A stretch of DNA of 64,000 bases from Epiperipatus broadwayi (taxonomy: Eukaryota > Onychophora > Udeonychophora > Euonychophora > Peripatidae). Position 1 is the first letter of the stretch. Every line of letters starts with the position of its first letter. The notes below the pieces were generated by a model, which did no database searches, had not been told where the DNA came from, and saw only the letters and a list, made by a program, of their open reading frames with translations. Made by a program: the position numbers and the translations under genes. Where the stretch lies: the NCBI GenBank assembly GCA_028023455.1, contig JAQFVV010012535.1, positions 1,798,001 to 1,862,000 of the forward strand, given 5' to 3'. Shown here piece after piece: positions 45,401-60,400 of this stretch.

Positions 45401-48400
45401 TTTTAAGGAAAATAAACAGTTATTAGTTGCACTTTTAAATATAGTTAAAGCTATTACTATAGTTAATAAGAACAGATTGTGGGGTAATCTTGAAAATTGT
45501 GGAATAAATTTGGGATTTTTAAGAATTAAGGACCTTTACAAGAATAATTTTTATAAATACCAATTAAAGATATAGAATCAATGGAAATTAAGAGTGAAGT
45601 TAGAATGAAACAGAAATGTCCGTTATCATCTTTATTATTAAATTATTTGTAAGAAAATTTGAGATTGATATAGAAAGATTACTGATAAAGATGGATATGC
45701 CTATAGTATTAGGATTACTATATGTGTATTTAGTATGAATAGTTCAGTTTATATTTTAAATGTTCTTAGTTCATAAACTTTAATCAAATAAACAAACTGA
45801 CCTTTTTCTTTTTTAAAATGAAACTGGAAAACTTTTATAAAAGAGAATTTGCATGGAATTCTTGATTCCTTCTCTATACATCTCTTTTACTTATTCTCCA
45901 TATTCTGAGAGTTACATTTGTATTGTCTGCATTCGGTGTTAAGCACTAACACATTGTTTATATTCATATAAGCTATATAATATTGAATGATTGAATTCTA
46001 TGTTTTTAAAAAAAAAAACTTTATAAAAATGATTTGAGTATGTGCTTAGCTAGAATTCTACTAGTACAGAACACCATTTCCATCTACTAGTCATGGCAGA
46101 ATCCTAGCTGAAATGTTAATGAATCATAGCTTGAGGACCAAGTTATCTAGTCTTAAATCTATCCTATCACCAAAGGTAACAAAGCAGCAAATCACAGCCA
46201 TTTAAAAATTGGTAAAGTTTTATGTCATATGTATCCAGGCAAAAACTGAATCCCAGTTACAATTATTGTTGGAAATGATCAATACGTACTAGTAGCAAAA
46301 ATCCCAGAAAGTCAACTTCATAAACAAAGGATTAACTTCTTGTTAGCTTTAGCCAGCCAGAAATACTTGGCAATGAAGCCATATCCATATATCAACAAGC
46401 AGCAATTTTACTAGAGTGGCATTCAAGAGCCAGCCCATACCGAAGGTATCCCTACTCCAGAATTAGAGATATAACTAGTCCAGTCATAATGCTAAGAAAG
46501 AGGACAGCTCATCACTATTAAAAGAAAGAGCAAATGGATTAGAAAACTGCGAAAGCATCTTTTAGACTATAGTATGACAAAATAAATGGCTTATTTCAGC
46601 TAGGGAGCAATGAACATTGTATGCTATTTCCATTTATCCTTTGAAAAATGAAGTTGTTATTTGGATTCAGTGAACAAGAAATGACTGTCATGGGATAATA
46701 TATATCAATAAATAAATGGAAATTAATATATTTTCCTCAGTCTTTTGTTCCCTTTGTTATTTAGCAGGAAATGAGGTGTTTCTTAGCCCTTTTTTTCCAA
46801 CAGATATGGCTGTCTTGGTACTTAAGGATCAGTTCACAGTTTAGAAGAATACTTTTTGTTGTTATCTTCTGAACCTATGTGCATATTGTGGACAAATCAC
46901 ATAATTGTTATATGAGGGGTTTTTTTTGTGTATGTTATCATTATTTAATAAAATTCTTATATTAATTTAGGTTCACTATAGATAACATGTTAAAGAATAT
47001 ACAAGAAAAAAAAAAGTCAATAAAATATGTTCGTTGTTTTTAGTCTACTAAATATTAAATGTTAAGTGGTGGAAATTTTGAAGCGTATTGCTTCTACTTT
47101 TTATGTATAAATTTGTTACGTATAATATAATACATTTATTTTTAAAATATGTTAAGTTCTTTGCCAAAGACTACTGCTTATTAATAATCAAGTGATTACA
47201 TTTGATTATCAATGGTAGTTTGCCATTGCTTGCTACTTTTTAACATGGTTTATTGTAATATATTAATTCTGGAACCATATTATGATCATTGATGAGCTCT
47301 TATATTATCAAGATGCATAGGATTTGCTTTGAGATAAGGAAATTATGAAAGAAATAATGTAAGAAGTTAATAGATGATCGTAATGAAATTAGTAGTTGGA
47401 TATGTGTAAGCAATAAAACAAAGGGTAGAAAGGTGTGTTATCTGGTTTGGTATAAGACTTGAATTTTGACAGATACTTGATAATTATGCGATTTTCTAAA
47501 ATCTTCACAGTTTGTAATTAAAGATTTGTATTAATAATCTGTTTTTCGGTACATGTTTAATTTAATGAACAATTTTATTATTAGAAAACCTTCATTGATG
47601 ATAACATGTGTTTGTTTATCAATTGATCACTGTGCTTTTTGCCAAAGAATCTGGAATCATAAACTTGTTTTTTAATAGATGACTTAATGTTTATAATCTC
47701 ATTTGTTTAAATTTCAGGTGACATTTATATGGTTGGAAGTATAAATGCTGGTAAAACATCATTATTTAATGTTCTCCTTCATTCTGATCTTTGTAAAACT
47801 AAAGCTATTGATTACATTCGAGCTGCAACAACAAGCATTTGGCCTGGTAATATATATATATTTATTTTGCTAAAATTTTTATCAATACAAGTAAAGTAGA
47901 TATGAATTAGTTTTTAAAAATACATTTTTTTTAGCATTGATTTCCCAAATATGTTTTTAAGGTTATGATTTTTATATGTTAGGGACAACAGTTGATTTAA
48001 TTCGTTTTCCATTACTCAAGCCATCTCCATACCGAACAGCTTTAAGATTGCAACGTTTAAAGAGAGATGATGCATTGTGGAGAGAACGAGAGGCATTACG
48101 AAAAATTGCACTTTATCAATCAAGAGATCAATCACTTGCAAGTCCTACAGGTAGGATTTTATTTTACTGTTATGAATTTATGTTATTTATTCTATGAAAT
48201 AGGCATTTCATGTTTCAAACACTAAATGAAAATAAGCAGCCAATTAGCTTGTCTGAAGATTCAATAATATATTCAGTCATCATGTTCTTTATGTTCATTA
48301 AATCCATCTCTTGTTTAAGTAGTTCAGAAAATAAAAACAAAATCTCATGTTTCAGATTATACCTTAGATCTTTTAGATTTATATTTTATGTAAAATATCA

Positions 48401-51400
48401 TCATAGGGATTTTTATTGGTTTTTCTGATTATACAAATATATGTATAGATATATATAAAATGTCAATCATTTCTCCAGCTTTATATTTTTTCAATAAAGA
48501 AGTCTGAATTTCAAACAACACAACCAAAATGTACATTCTTGATAGCATGCTGCAAAGTTGTTAAGTATATTGAAATACAGATGTATTCAAACAAGGAGCA
48601 TGAAATTCAAATTAGCAATAATCTTAAATTGCTTCTAAACAACATGCTTAATTTATTTGCATAAAGAAAGACTAATACATTAGTCATTTTAAACTTTGCA
48701 ATCTTCCAAATATAAGTATATAAGAAATAGACCCAGTGTATATTGCTACTGAAAATTCAAATTAAAATGTCAATCAGTTCTCCCCACCATTGTTTTTCCA
48801 GCAACATTACTTTATGAATAAGGAAGTTTAAATTTTAAACATCATATTCAAGAGGTAATCTCTTGATTGTATGCTGCAAAGTTGTTAAGTATATTAAATA
48901 CAAATGTATTCAAATAAAGTGTGAAATTTAAATTAGCATTGATCGTAATTTGCTCTTGGTTGAGTTGTTTGAAATTCAGACTTTATTTACAAGATAGCAT
49001 TGAAAAAATATAACATTGGGTAGAAGTGTGATTGACATTTTATATTTGAATTTTCAGCTAGCATTATGCACTGGATCTATTTCTTATATATTTCTGTTTG
49101 GGAAAGTGCAAAGTTTAAAATGACAATGTATTAGTTTTTGTATATGTAAATTAAACATGTTTGTTTATGAGCAATGTAAGGTCATTGCTAATTTAAATTC
49201 CATGTTCCTTGTTTATATAGGTCTGTATTCCAATATATGTAATAACATTGTAGCATATGATCAAAAGATATCTTCTTGGTTGTGCTGTTTGAAATTCAGA
49301 CTTCTTTATTCACAAGTTAATCTTGCTGAAAAATATAATGCTGGGGGCGGGGCGTGATTGACATTTTACATTTGAATTTTCAGGTAGTGATATGCATTAG
49401 GTCTATTTCTTATATACATATATGATTATCTCTCTCTCTATATATATATATTGTAACGGTCAGAAAACGTGTGATTCGTTAACATAGTGTAGAATTCGAC
49501 CACCACACAGAACTGCAGCATCATCTAGGTAGCGAAGCCACCCGTAGTACTAAGTTCGAACATAGTTTATCGGTTCCACAATACAATCTACGAAACAACG
49601 CATCTGATGCGACATTAGTAAATATTTCTTTAGGCACGGTGGTCAGGGATATGCAAGAGATTCATGATGTTATTTTCGAGTTAGCCAATCAGAACATTAA
49701 TCTTAAACATTTATATTTAAAGAATCGAGGAAACATATTGAATGGGTATCGAATAAATAAATAAAGAAGTAACGGCAGATGTATAGTTTGACATTATTTA
49801 TTGAAACATTTTAATAATAAATTATTTACTAATAATATTTGGTAATATTTAAATTGAGTAACGGAATTTTCCGATACCGTTATATATTCAAGAAATACAT
49901 TTATTTATTTAGAAACATTTATATGAAATCATTTTACCAATAATACTTTATATTTAAGATCTCAGTAGTGGTATTTTCCAATACTGTTATGTTTACAAAG
50001 AGAAATACATTTATTTGATGATGTAATCTAGCTACCTAAAATTCTCGAGCAAGTATTTCTAAGGCATGCCTTTAGGGATTTATACTTTTGCAATACAAGA
50101 GTCTAAAGTAAGATTTATAATAGTAGCGGCGGACATATATTTATTTAATTAAAGATATTTACTAATAACTAGGGGCAAACATTTATTTGAGAGTGAATTA
50201 TGTCACTAATGCAGGGACGGAGTTATACATAGAATAATAAAGTTAATAAAAGAAACACGTGGTACGTTTAGAAAGGCGATATGGAATGGCAGTATATTGA
50301 AACTGCAAAGCCGTGAATGAGTTTATAAGAACGACGGGCTGACGTTTGCCATAGGCCCAAAGAGGTAAGGTGTCACATAAGCATAACCAGGGACAAGTGG
50401 TTCATGCCACGATTGCCTGCTGGCTGCGTGACTTTCGTCAAGCCCTACGGGAGCATTTATTATGTCCGCTTGTGTAGGACGACTGGGGTTAATTTCAACC
50501 CTATAGAATCCAGAATATTCAAGGCTTGTAATGGGTCATCGCGTCTCTAAAACGTAACACATGTATAATGTACAGACGATTCTGTTAAGATTTAAATATA
50601 TTTTATAACTCGGCCCTACATCATCAACATTTAATAAAGAACGTTTGCGACTCTCAAAGAAATGCAATTTTATGGAATTATTAATCAAAATTTAATAAAA
50701 TATAAACAATATGTAAACTGGGTGATTATTACAACTAATACGTCAGCCATTTGCTAAGCAGTAGACCCCTGCATTACGATAAATGAAGCATTGAATGCGT
50801 GTCGATTTATATGAAAATATTAAGCTATTTATGAAAGTAAATATTAATGAAAATTTGACACGCATCCACTGTTTCAAGCGATCATAGATTTATACTTAGA
50901 AAATTATGAGCATGCGATAATTATATAATAAAATGTAGATTTTAGAAATACGCACCCAAGAAAGATAGAGTTAGGCAGGCTAGATTGTTAAAGAAATTTA
51001 CATAATAATAATTATTAAATTTATAGTTTTACAAATGAGAATTTACAGTTTATAGTTTATAAGTTATAAAAAGATGAATGAGCTATAGCGGATATTAGTA
51101 GAGTACTCTAGAGAATTTGGATACAGGTACCTGTTTTATGAGAAGTTTTCTGATTCAGTGGTCAGTAGCAAATTGTTCATGATTCTAGCATTAGCAGTTC
51201 TTTCCTGTATTTAGGTGGTTCATTTAATTTAACAGCAGCAGCAGCTTTCTAATTGTTCGGGCAGCAGATCTTGGTTGGTATTCTGGAGGGCATAAGTGAA
51301 GGTTCACGGCATACTATAGAACATTTCCGGGGAGAATAGTCTTTGGCGCTTTCTACTCACACATACTGTGGTAGATAAATTAATATATATCTGGAGACTT

Positions 51401-54400
51401 TCTGATCGAGAGCAAAGCTAAAGTTCAAGTTAAACTGAAAGTTCCTAGCAAGTCTAAAATGGCCTCCTTTCTTAGATCTTATCTTTTACATTTTTGTTAT
51501 AGTTTATTTTTGGATTCCACTTAATCTGCCCTGAGGATAATCAATGCATTTTTGTTAAGTTTAATTATAGAGAAAGCTGCCTTTCTATTGTTTACATTTA
51601 CTTTTTACATTTACATTTTATAATTACATTTTGGGGAATTTTCCTTTAATTAATCTATTATCTCTCACCGTCCGTTGCTTTTAAAATGTCAAATACAAAA
51701 GGGAACATATGATTAATTTTACTTTTAATTAAATATTACAATCTATTTCTAAAATTATTACTAAATGAAATTTAAACAAAGCAATAAATAACGGATTTTA
51801 CAATTCAAAATAAATAGTTAAAATTATATATTTTTATATAACTAAAAGAAGAAATCTAAATTATATTATTTATCTTTATTTATTGCCTTAAATTTGATAT
51901 CGAAATGTGTGCGTGTTTATGGTGAATTCTACATATATCTATACATTTTTAATATTGCTACACACAATTCGATACCAAAAAGTTTAAATTTGGGTAGGAT
52001 AGAGCGGTGAGTGAGAGATGATAGAAGGTGAAACTTAAGATTCGAATACGAATCTTACTGTTTCATTATATATTATAACAATTCTGTTATATGGCACACA
52101 ATAATATGGTGTGTGTGCACAAATATATATAAAGTTGAAAGGAAAAGTAGAAATAAACACAGTCAAAAAATTTTGTAGATATTTTCTACATTTCCTGGAA
52201 TAAAATAATCATAGTAAACATTAAATAATTTTGGATTTAAAATAGAATTTTATTATAAAATAAAACATTTAAAAAAAGATCTTATTAAATATTAATATTG
52301 TATTATTATCATTCTGATTTTGAAATTAAAAAACAAGCAGGTTAATCTGATAAATGTAAAATTTTCTATTATCTATTTTCAAATCTTAATTAATTGAAAC
52401 AAAATGTCTATCTATTAGAAATTTTTTTTAAAATAAAAACTTGTTTTTGAAAAGGATTAGACAGATTAAATAGTTTAATTAAAAACAATGTTTTTATCGC
52501 CTCACCCAACCACTCTTATAAAAAGAGTTGATAAAGAGATTAGAATAGTCTGGTTTTTATAAAGGTTTGATTTTAGTTTTGAGCTGATTAATAGTTTGCT
52601 GTAGTTGACAGTAAATAGCTGGCCAGAAAGAGATGTGCTAGCAGAGCTATACAGAAAACTACCATGAATCAGATGTAGGAAGGCAATAAAGCAGCTGCTC
52701 TGTAATTCTATGGAGGAGTTTTGATTCACCTGAAGCCAAAGTCACTTTAAATTAATCTTTACCCTGCACAAACGTGGACAAAGACAGTTTGCTGGCCTGA
52801 AATAAATCTTAGACAGAAGGGAACTGATTGAATGCAACATACCTGATTATGCCTTTCCTGATGCTGACAATTGCTTGCACTATGCTTATCTCAATGATGA
52901 CAATCAACAAAACAAGCTCACTAAGAGAAACTCAGCTTGAAGAAAGAATTGGAATACGTATGCTGGTGTTTATCTATACATGCAAGGAACCACAGATCAA
53001 TACATCCGCATCGTATTTATATAAAGAGTAATTGGTGAGTTGTTTTAAATAATTTAAATAATTTATGTAAATGACATTTTAATAACTGATAGATAGATAT
53101 AAAATGATATTAGTTTAAATCACTTATTAAAGGAGGAAAAAAAAGGTTTAAATTTATATTTTTAAATTTAAAAAACTATATAATTAAGAGTCAAGAATAA
53201 TTTATTGATTGTCCTATTCTTAGAAAAAAAAAGGAGATTTCCAAAAATCTTTTAAATTAGAAAAAGAATATATTTTAAATTTAAAGATGTTGATTATCAA
53301 TCAACAATTACCTGTCAAAAAATTGGTTATTTTTTAAAAAAAAAAAGAAATCTAAAAACGTTATAATTAATCAATCAAATCTTGTTAGAGTGACCTGTTA
53401 AAAAAATTGACTTTATTTTTTTTAAGGAAAAGAAAACTTTTTATTAAATTGTTTATACATATGTATGAAATTTATGTATATTTTCCAAATGGAATTAATT
53501 AGAAAAAATATAATATGACAAATTAAAATATGAGGTATAAACACCAATGTGCACATACATTCCTATGCACACAAACATATATGTTAATTATATGATATAA
53601 AAATTAATAATTCTATTATTTTGATAAATTCAAATATGTTATGTAAATAAATTAATATATTCTACTGATATGCAGATATATATATATATATGTATTTTAA
53701 GAAAACCTAGTAGAACATATATGTAAACCACAATGTAATAAATTGAATTTTGTTTTTATATTAATCAATACATTGAAATATATTCATTGTATATAATATA
53801 AATGTGCATCTGTGTTTATATCTATATATGTGTTGTATGTAAACCCATTAACAAATATTATCAATCAATGTAATAACTTGAATCTTGGATTAATCATGTA
53901 AGTCACGATAGTTTTTTTAAAATTGTATATTACTCAAAATCAGAAGGCTTAATTGATATGTATGTAGTCTTATTCTAGAGATCTTAATTTCATTTTTTTT
54001 GTTATTGTTATTAATAAGCTTGTATTCAATTGTTAAAATTATTCCAGTGACTTAATTCTCAAGTTTTTAGAATATTATATGTTTGCATCATCTTTTGGTC
54101 ATGTTCTCTAAGTTAGATTCTTGCATAATGGTCTGATATATAAAAAGGGATGTATTTTTATTGCAGGGCAATCCAGTTTGACATTGTCCTGGTTTTGGTG
54201 CAAGGATTATATTCTTCAAAGTCCATGCACTACATTTTCTTTTATTTTAGTCTTATTAGAATTAAGTTTATAATTGGCCAGTACATTAATGGTAGTAAGT
54301 GGTTAGAGCATTGATGATCATCAGCATGTTTTAATGTCCCAGCATTATTGTTTCTGATTTTTATGTATTTCTTATGGATGAGCACTTAAATTGGTGCATC

Positions 54401-57400
54401 CAAATTATGTTTAAATAATTGCCCAAGCTGGCAAAGGCTAGTTGGCCTAGTCTACAGTAGACCAATTTCAAATCCAGTCACAAGATTGACTGTTGATTTA
54501 TTTTATTATTAATTGCTCATAATGATGTGTATTTTTTATATTTATTTTTACTTATTGATAATGCTAGTGAATTTGGTTAATTATACTTATAGTTGCTCTA
54601 AGGAGTTAACTGGACTGATCTCTCAGAGATCTCATGCTCTTAGAATATACAATATGTCTTATGTCTTGTATTATTAAACATTACTTTAATAATTTGTTAT
54701 TTCATTTTCAATTGACTGGGAGTGATGATGATTTTCCATCACTCCGGATCAAAACCCTGATACCCCATCCCATTACAGTATATATATATATTGAAGTAGT
54801 TAGTTCAAAATTGCAATCTAGTAACAGTGAGAGAACAATAATAAAAACAATAAAACAAAATAGATAATGAGTTATTTAATTAGTTTTTTTAAGATAATTA
54901 ACTCATAAAATTTTATTATTGATATAAATAAATAATAATTTTTAACACATTAAAGTATAACCTCTATCTTAATTATTGATGAATGGGGAATTTGGTCATG
55001 AGAAGAGTAAAAATACATATGTGGATGTTAACCAACATAATTATTTGTTTTATTATATATATAAAAAAATTAATTGTATTAATGATAAATCTTAATAATC
55101 TTTTTTAAAAAGATAAATCATTCTGATTAGTTTTTTTTTTTTAAAAAATTATTAATGCATAAAATTTATTTATTATTTTTTTTTACAATAATTAGCTTTA
55201 TCAAATAGAAAAATGCTATGTGACAAATGCAAAGTAATAATAGTGATAATGCAGTCTTTAGTAATGTAGTATGAAGTTTGCCTTCGGGACTAATAAGAAA
55301 ACCAAAAACATTTTTTTTTTGTTGGAAATTTTTAAATAAAATAAATTGTTAGAAAGTAAAGAGAGCGATTTATTTTTCCTCTCATAGGCTAGATTTCCAA
55401 AGAACTGGAGAATCTAACAATTAGCTTAAAGATTTGAACCTTTCTCATTTTATGATTGATTTATTATTTTTGAGATAATATTAGGAGATACCAATCAAAG
55501 CAATAACTATTTCATTGAGTGAAAGAATACCATTTGAAGCATTAATCTCTGATTCCTAAGGGCCTGAATAAATAAGACGTCAGACTTTATGAAAATGGAG
55601 GAAGAAAGTTGTGCAATTGATAAAACAAAAAAAAAAGAGTAATGCAAACTGCTGTGTCCCCGATTATGATCGGGCGGCCAGCAAACATGAATTACACAAT
55701 TGACGTTAACAGATAACATATATAGTAATATTAAGACAATTTATTAGCAATTAAAATAGTTAACTTATTAAATCTTCAATATACATATAAATCTGCACTT
55801 ATGCAAGCATAACTCATCAAGTCAAAAAAACGAATAAATTGAATAAAAATATTCAAACAGTCTAGGTAAACAAATGGGGTACTTTATCTTCACTATACAG
55901 TCTATATGTTTTAAAACACAAAACCCTCAGCGAGTCTCTTGAGGTGCTTCACAAAATAATAATAAGACCAGAACAGTCTGCTAAAGTCTTAATCGGTTTG
56001 GTTACCTACAGAGCCAAGATTCTGGAATGTAGTCCACTGATGATGATCTTCATTGCAACTTCACGTGGAATCAGAACAGCAGACAGCGACCAAGAGCTCT
56101 CAGTCCTTTCTTCTCTAGCTCTATAGACTCCCCTCTTCTGTTTTCTTATCTTCTTTTTTTTTACTTTCTTTTCTGGAGTATTTTCACATGTAATTCGGTG
56201 GTGGTGGGGGGAGGGTTCTTGACTTTTACTTTAATTAGTTCTGTTTAAAACAATTGAACTATTATTAGACTTAGAGTTTTGTTATCTACTCGTAAATCAA
56301 TAGTTTTTGTACAATGAAATTTCTCTTAACTTTAAATAATTCCCCGTTTATCTTAGGAATTTATTTTTACTATAATCTAACTTTTCAGATCAACAAAATT
56401 AATTAATATATACATTTATTTTGTTTGTGTCTATCCAAAGCTTTTATTTTTTTTAATTAGTTTAAGTAAACATTTTTCTTTTATCGATTTTTTCGCAGCA
56501 TATAACTAAATTTATTAAATATAAATTGAATATTTTATATTCCCCCCTTACTCCAGAAAACTTACTTAGGTTTACATATATTATTTGAATTTAACCAGTC
56601 TTCATATCTATCATCTGGGTCTGGGTGATCTAGTTGTTACTACATTTGATTTTGAAGTTCGTTGAAGTTGAAAGTTGGTTGAAGTTCATCGTCCTTAATT
56701 TCAGGTTCAAACTCACTGTTTTCTGTATCTTGATCCTCTTCAATCAGTATTTTGTATTAGTTCTGCTATCTCTTGTTTTTCCTGCATTTCATCTTTTGAT
56801 ATAGCCATTGAAATTTGCGAGTCTTCCTCGACTTGATGACAGAAATGATTTACATGTCTCCTATATGTCATACTATCCTGTGTTTAGGTGATTATATTTT
56901 TTTTGATAATAATTTTGAATTTTCATTTTTTCGCCAGTTACATGTGTGTTTTCACTTTTGTCGCTCTCTACTTTATCAGCTGCATTGGGAAGTAGAAGTG
57001 ATAATTTAATCTGCAATTTGCTTCCCATTAACAGTCCTGACAGTGATTTTCCTGTAGCTGTTGATGGTGTAGAATGTTGATCAAGCATGGCATTATATAT
57101 TGATTACTGCATATTTTTGTTCTTCGATTTCTTAAGGGTTTATTTTATTATTTGTATGGCCTTTTCAGCATGGCCATTCGATCCTGGGTAATACAGGGGT
57201 GTACATATATGTTTAATGCCATTGTCAACAAAATAGCTTTCCATTTCTTGTGCAATGAATCTGGCGCCGTTGTCGGACATGATGGTTTCTCATAAACTGT
57301 GGCAAGAAAACACGGCATTTATGGTTTCTATTATTTCTTTTGCATTCATATCCTTTACTACATGACATTCTGCCCATTTTGATTATATATCTATATGTAT

Positions 57401-60400
57401 CAGCAGTATTTTGTCATTTATTGGATCTGTGTGGTCTATATGCATTTTCTGCCAGGGCTTCATTGCTATTGGCCATGGATTATATTCCTTTGCCTTCATA
57501 TTCATCTCTGATTGATAGGCCATACATTTTTTGATGTATTTCTTGATCTCTGATGTTATTTTTGACCACCAAATATAGCTGTGAGCTATTACTTTGGCCC
57601 ACATAATTCTAGGATGACCTTCGCGGATTAGCTTTAGAACTTGCTGTCTGTCTCCAATTGGTATTACTACCTGACCCCCTATTAACACACAACCGTTACA
57701 AATAATGTTTCGATTTATCCAAAATGCTGAGGCAATGTAGTGAGGTTTTCAAACAGGCTAGCTGTTTTTTTACCCAACTCATAAGCAGTTGATAACCTTC
57801 ATCAGCTTCTGTCCAGCTAACTACTTTTCTACTATTAAGTATTTCCAATTTCAACATGCTCAGTTTTTCTTTATCTGGGATCCGGGATAATGCATTGGCG
57901 TGTGAGATCTCTTTGCCCTTGTTATATTTTTATTTGTAGTCATAAGATGACAAAATATTTTTCCAATGCATCATGCATGGACTTAAATGATCAGGGGCTA
58001 ATTTATCATGACCCAGAATTCCTAGAAGAGGCTTGTGTTCCATTATTATTTGAAACAGTCTTCTGAAAATGTATTTATGAAATTTTTCAGGGTGAAAGCA
58101 ATAGCCAAAGCCTCTTTATTGATCTGACTGTAGTTTCTCTTCGCTTTTGAGAGTGTACACGATGCGTATGCAATGGGACATTACCCCTTATAACATGGAT
58201 GAGAGAGAACCGCACCCACCCCTTATTTCAAAACGTCAGTAATTAAACGCACTTCCAAATTACTGTAATATTTAATCTTCCCTATTTTGCATATTACACT
58301 TCTTGAAAATGAAGGAATATTGTACTTCTTGAAAATGAAGGTTATACCTTTGAAAGCGCTAGAAGAAATCGATAAAAGTTTGTCATTTATTTGATTTGAT
58401 ATATTTATATATAGCTAAATTATACTTGCATGTGTATTTTGATATTAACACAAATATTAGAGTTTTCCAAATTACTATTGAAGTGTACTAACAATTTGTC
58501 GATAACAATAGAGCTTTAGTTTTGCTTTACATTTCATCATGAAGTTCTAGCTAGAGCCACTTTTGATTTTTCTCAATAAATCATACAATGGTGTTGCTAC
58601 ATGTGCTTTATTTATTAATAAGGGCTCAAAAAAATTTGTCAACCCTAAATATGCTTTAGTTGTTTAACATTTGTGGGTTTTGTTGCAATTTGCATTTCTC
58701 CTACTTTTTCAGGTGCTGTTTTTTCCACCCTATCAGAAATTATATTGCCAAGGAAAACCAATTCTTTTGCATGCCATTCACTCTTTTGGGCATTTAATTT
58801 CACTCCAAATCTGTTATATTTTTCACAAACCATAAACAGTCTTTTCCACAGTATCTCTTCTGAGTTTGCCTTGAAATGAGTATGTCATGGAAGTAGGGAA
58901 TAACCCCCCCTAAGCCCTGAAGCAATGGTAAATGGTTACATTTAAATAATCCCATCAGGGTTGTCAAGTTAATATTTCAGCTGATTTGTCTGTCACCTGT
59001 ATCCGGTGAAATGCAAAGTTCAAATCCAATTTTGCAAAATATGAAGCATTTTGGAGACTGGGTAGTATTTCAAACAGGGTATGCTCCCTGTTTAAATATT
59101 TACTTACTGTTACTCTATAATCACTGCATAATCTAATTTTGCCATTTGGCTTAGTTATCACTATTAAAGGTGTGGCTCAATCTGATATTTCAATTGGTGT
59201 TAATATGTCCTTAGTGATTAAAAAATTAAGTTTTTCTACCACTTTTTCAGCAAACGGGATTTTACGACACAATTGGACCTACATTTTCCAGTAACTCTAT
59301 ATCAACCGGGCTTGTTGTAATTAATCCAATTCTTCATTAAACAAATTGGGGTATTTGTATGTTATTTCCTGTTCAAGAGCGATTTTTTTTATAATATTAA
59401 TTTGGATTCCTAATTCATGGAATCATTTCTTCCCGAGGATGGGGCTAATCTTCCCTTTTATTATATATAGAGGTAGCTTTCTTTTTTTACCACAATGATT
59501 GATTGGTGTTGCCACATGGCCTAATAATCTTAGCATGTTTCTATTTGCGTCACACGCTTTAATGTTAGTTTTCTCTAATTTATTTTCCGCATTAACTCAT
59601 GACAGCGACATGCAATCTGTTAGTGACATCAGGAAAATACCTGACCCATTAGCAATTTCCATTAACACTTCTTTTCTGCAAAGTACTAACTTAATCATAA
59701 AGTGATTTAACTCTTTAACCCTGTGAATATCTCCCCTATTTACTTCCATTTGTAATTTATTTCTGCCTTTAGTATTTATTACCTTCTTGGTTACACATGT
59801 GCACTAAATGATGCTTTTTACCCCATTTAACACACATTCCTTTGAGCCACCTGCATTCTTTTACCATGTGATCCCTTTTTCTGCAGCAAAAGCATGTCCT
59901 TTTATAATTCTTACTACGATCAGTTTTTCATGATATGGTAATCTGTCTTGAACACTCCTATTTTAGCATTTTCTTCAGTTTTAGTTCTGAGCCTGTTCCA
60001 TAATTAGTTAAGTTATACAATATGCCTTTCTTAATGGCCATATTGTACGTGATATCCGGCTCTATAAGTAGTTGTTGTCTGAGCCTATTGTCAGACATAC
60101 TCCATAATAATTGATCCATGAGTATTTCCTCTACGAAATCCCCATAACCACAATCTTGAGTTAATTCCCTTACAACTGAGTTGTACTTTTTACTTTTTTC
60201 CTCACTAAACTGCTTCCCATTTCATAAGGTTAAACTAGCTATATGCCTGGACAGACGAGGACTAAAATGATTGTTTAATCTCTTTGTTAATTCCTCATAT
60301 TTTACATTCTCTGTTATGGGTATCTTAAATAATCTACTTATAACTTCTACTACTTTTTTGCCAGCAAAACATATAAGTGCCACTATTTTCCATTTATTAT

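Noticed and set aside
48210-48428. Alternative NOA1 exon downstream of exon 3
   Set aside because: No splice acceptor fits the phase, the translation has no NOA1 similarity, and exon 4 at 62715 continues the conserved GxVGxTF motif.
52030-52065. Helitron 3' end (hairpin near the terminus)
   Set aside because: There is a hairpin, but the terminal bases are not CTRR and no 5' TC start or Rep/helicase is seen.
54287-54346. tRNA-like sequence as a real tRNA gene
   Set aside because: It is embedded in a repeat with a second inverted copy, lacks a closing acceptor stem, and has a degenerate B box.
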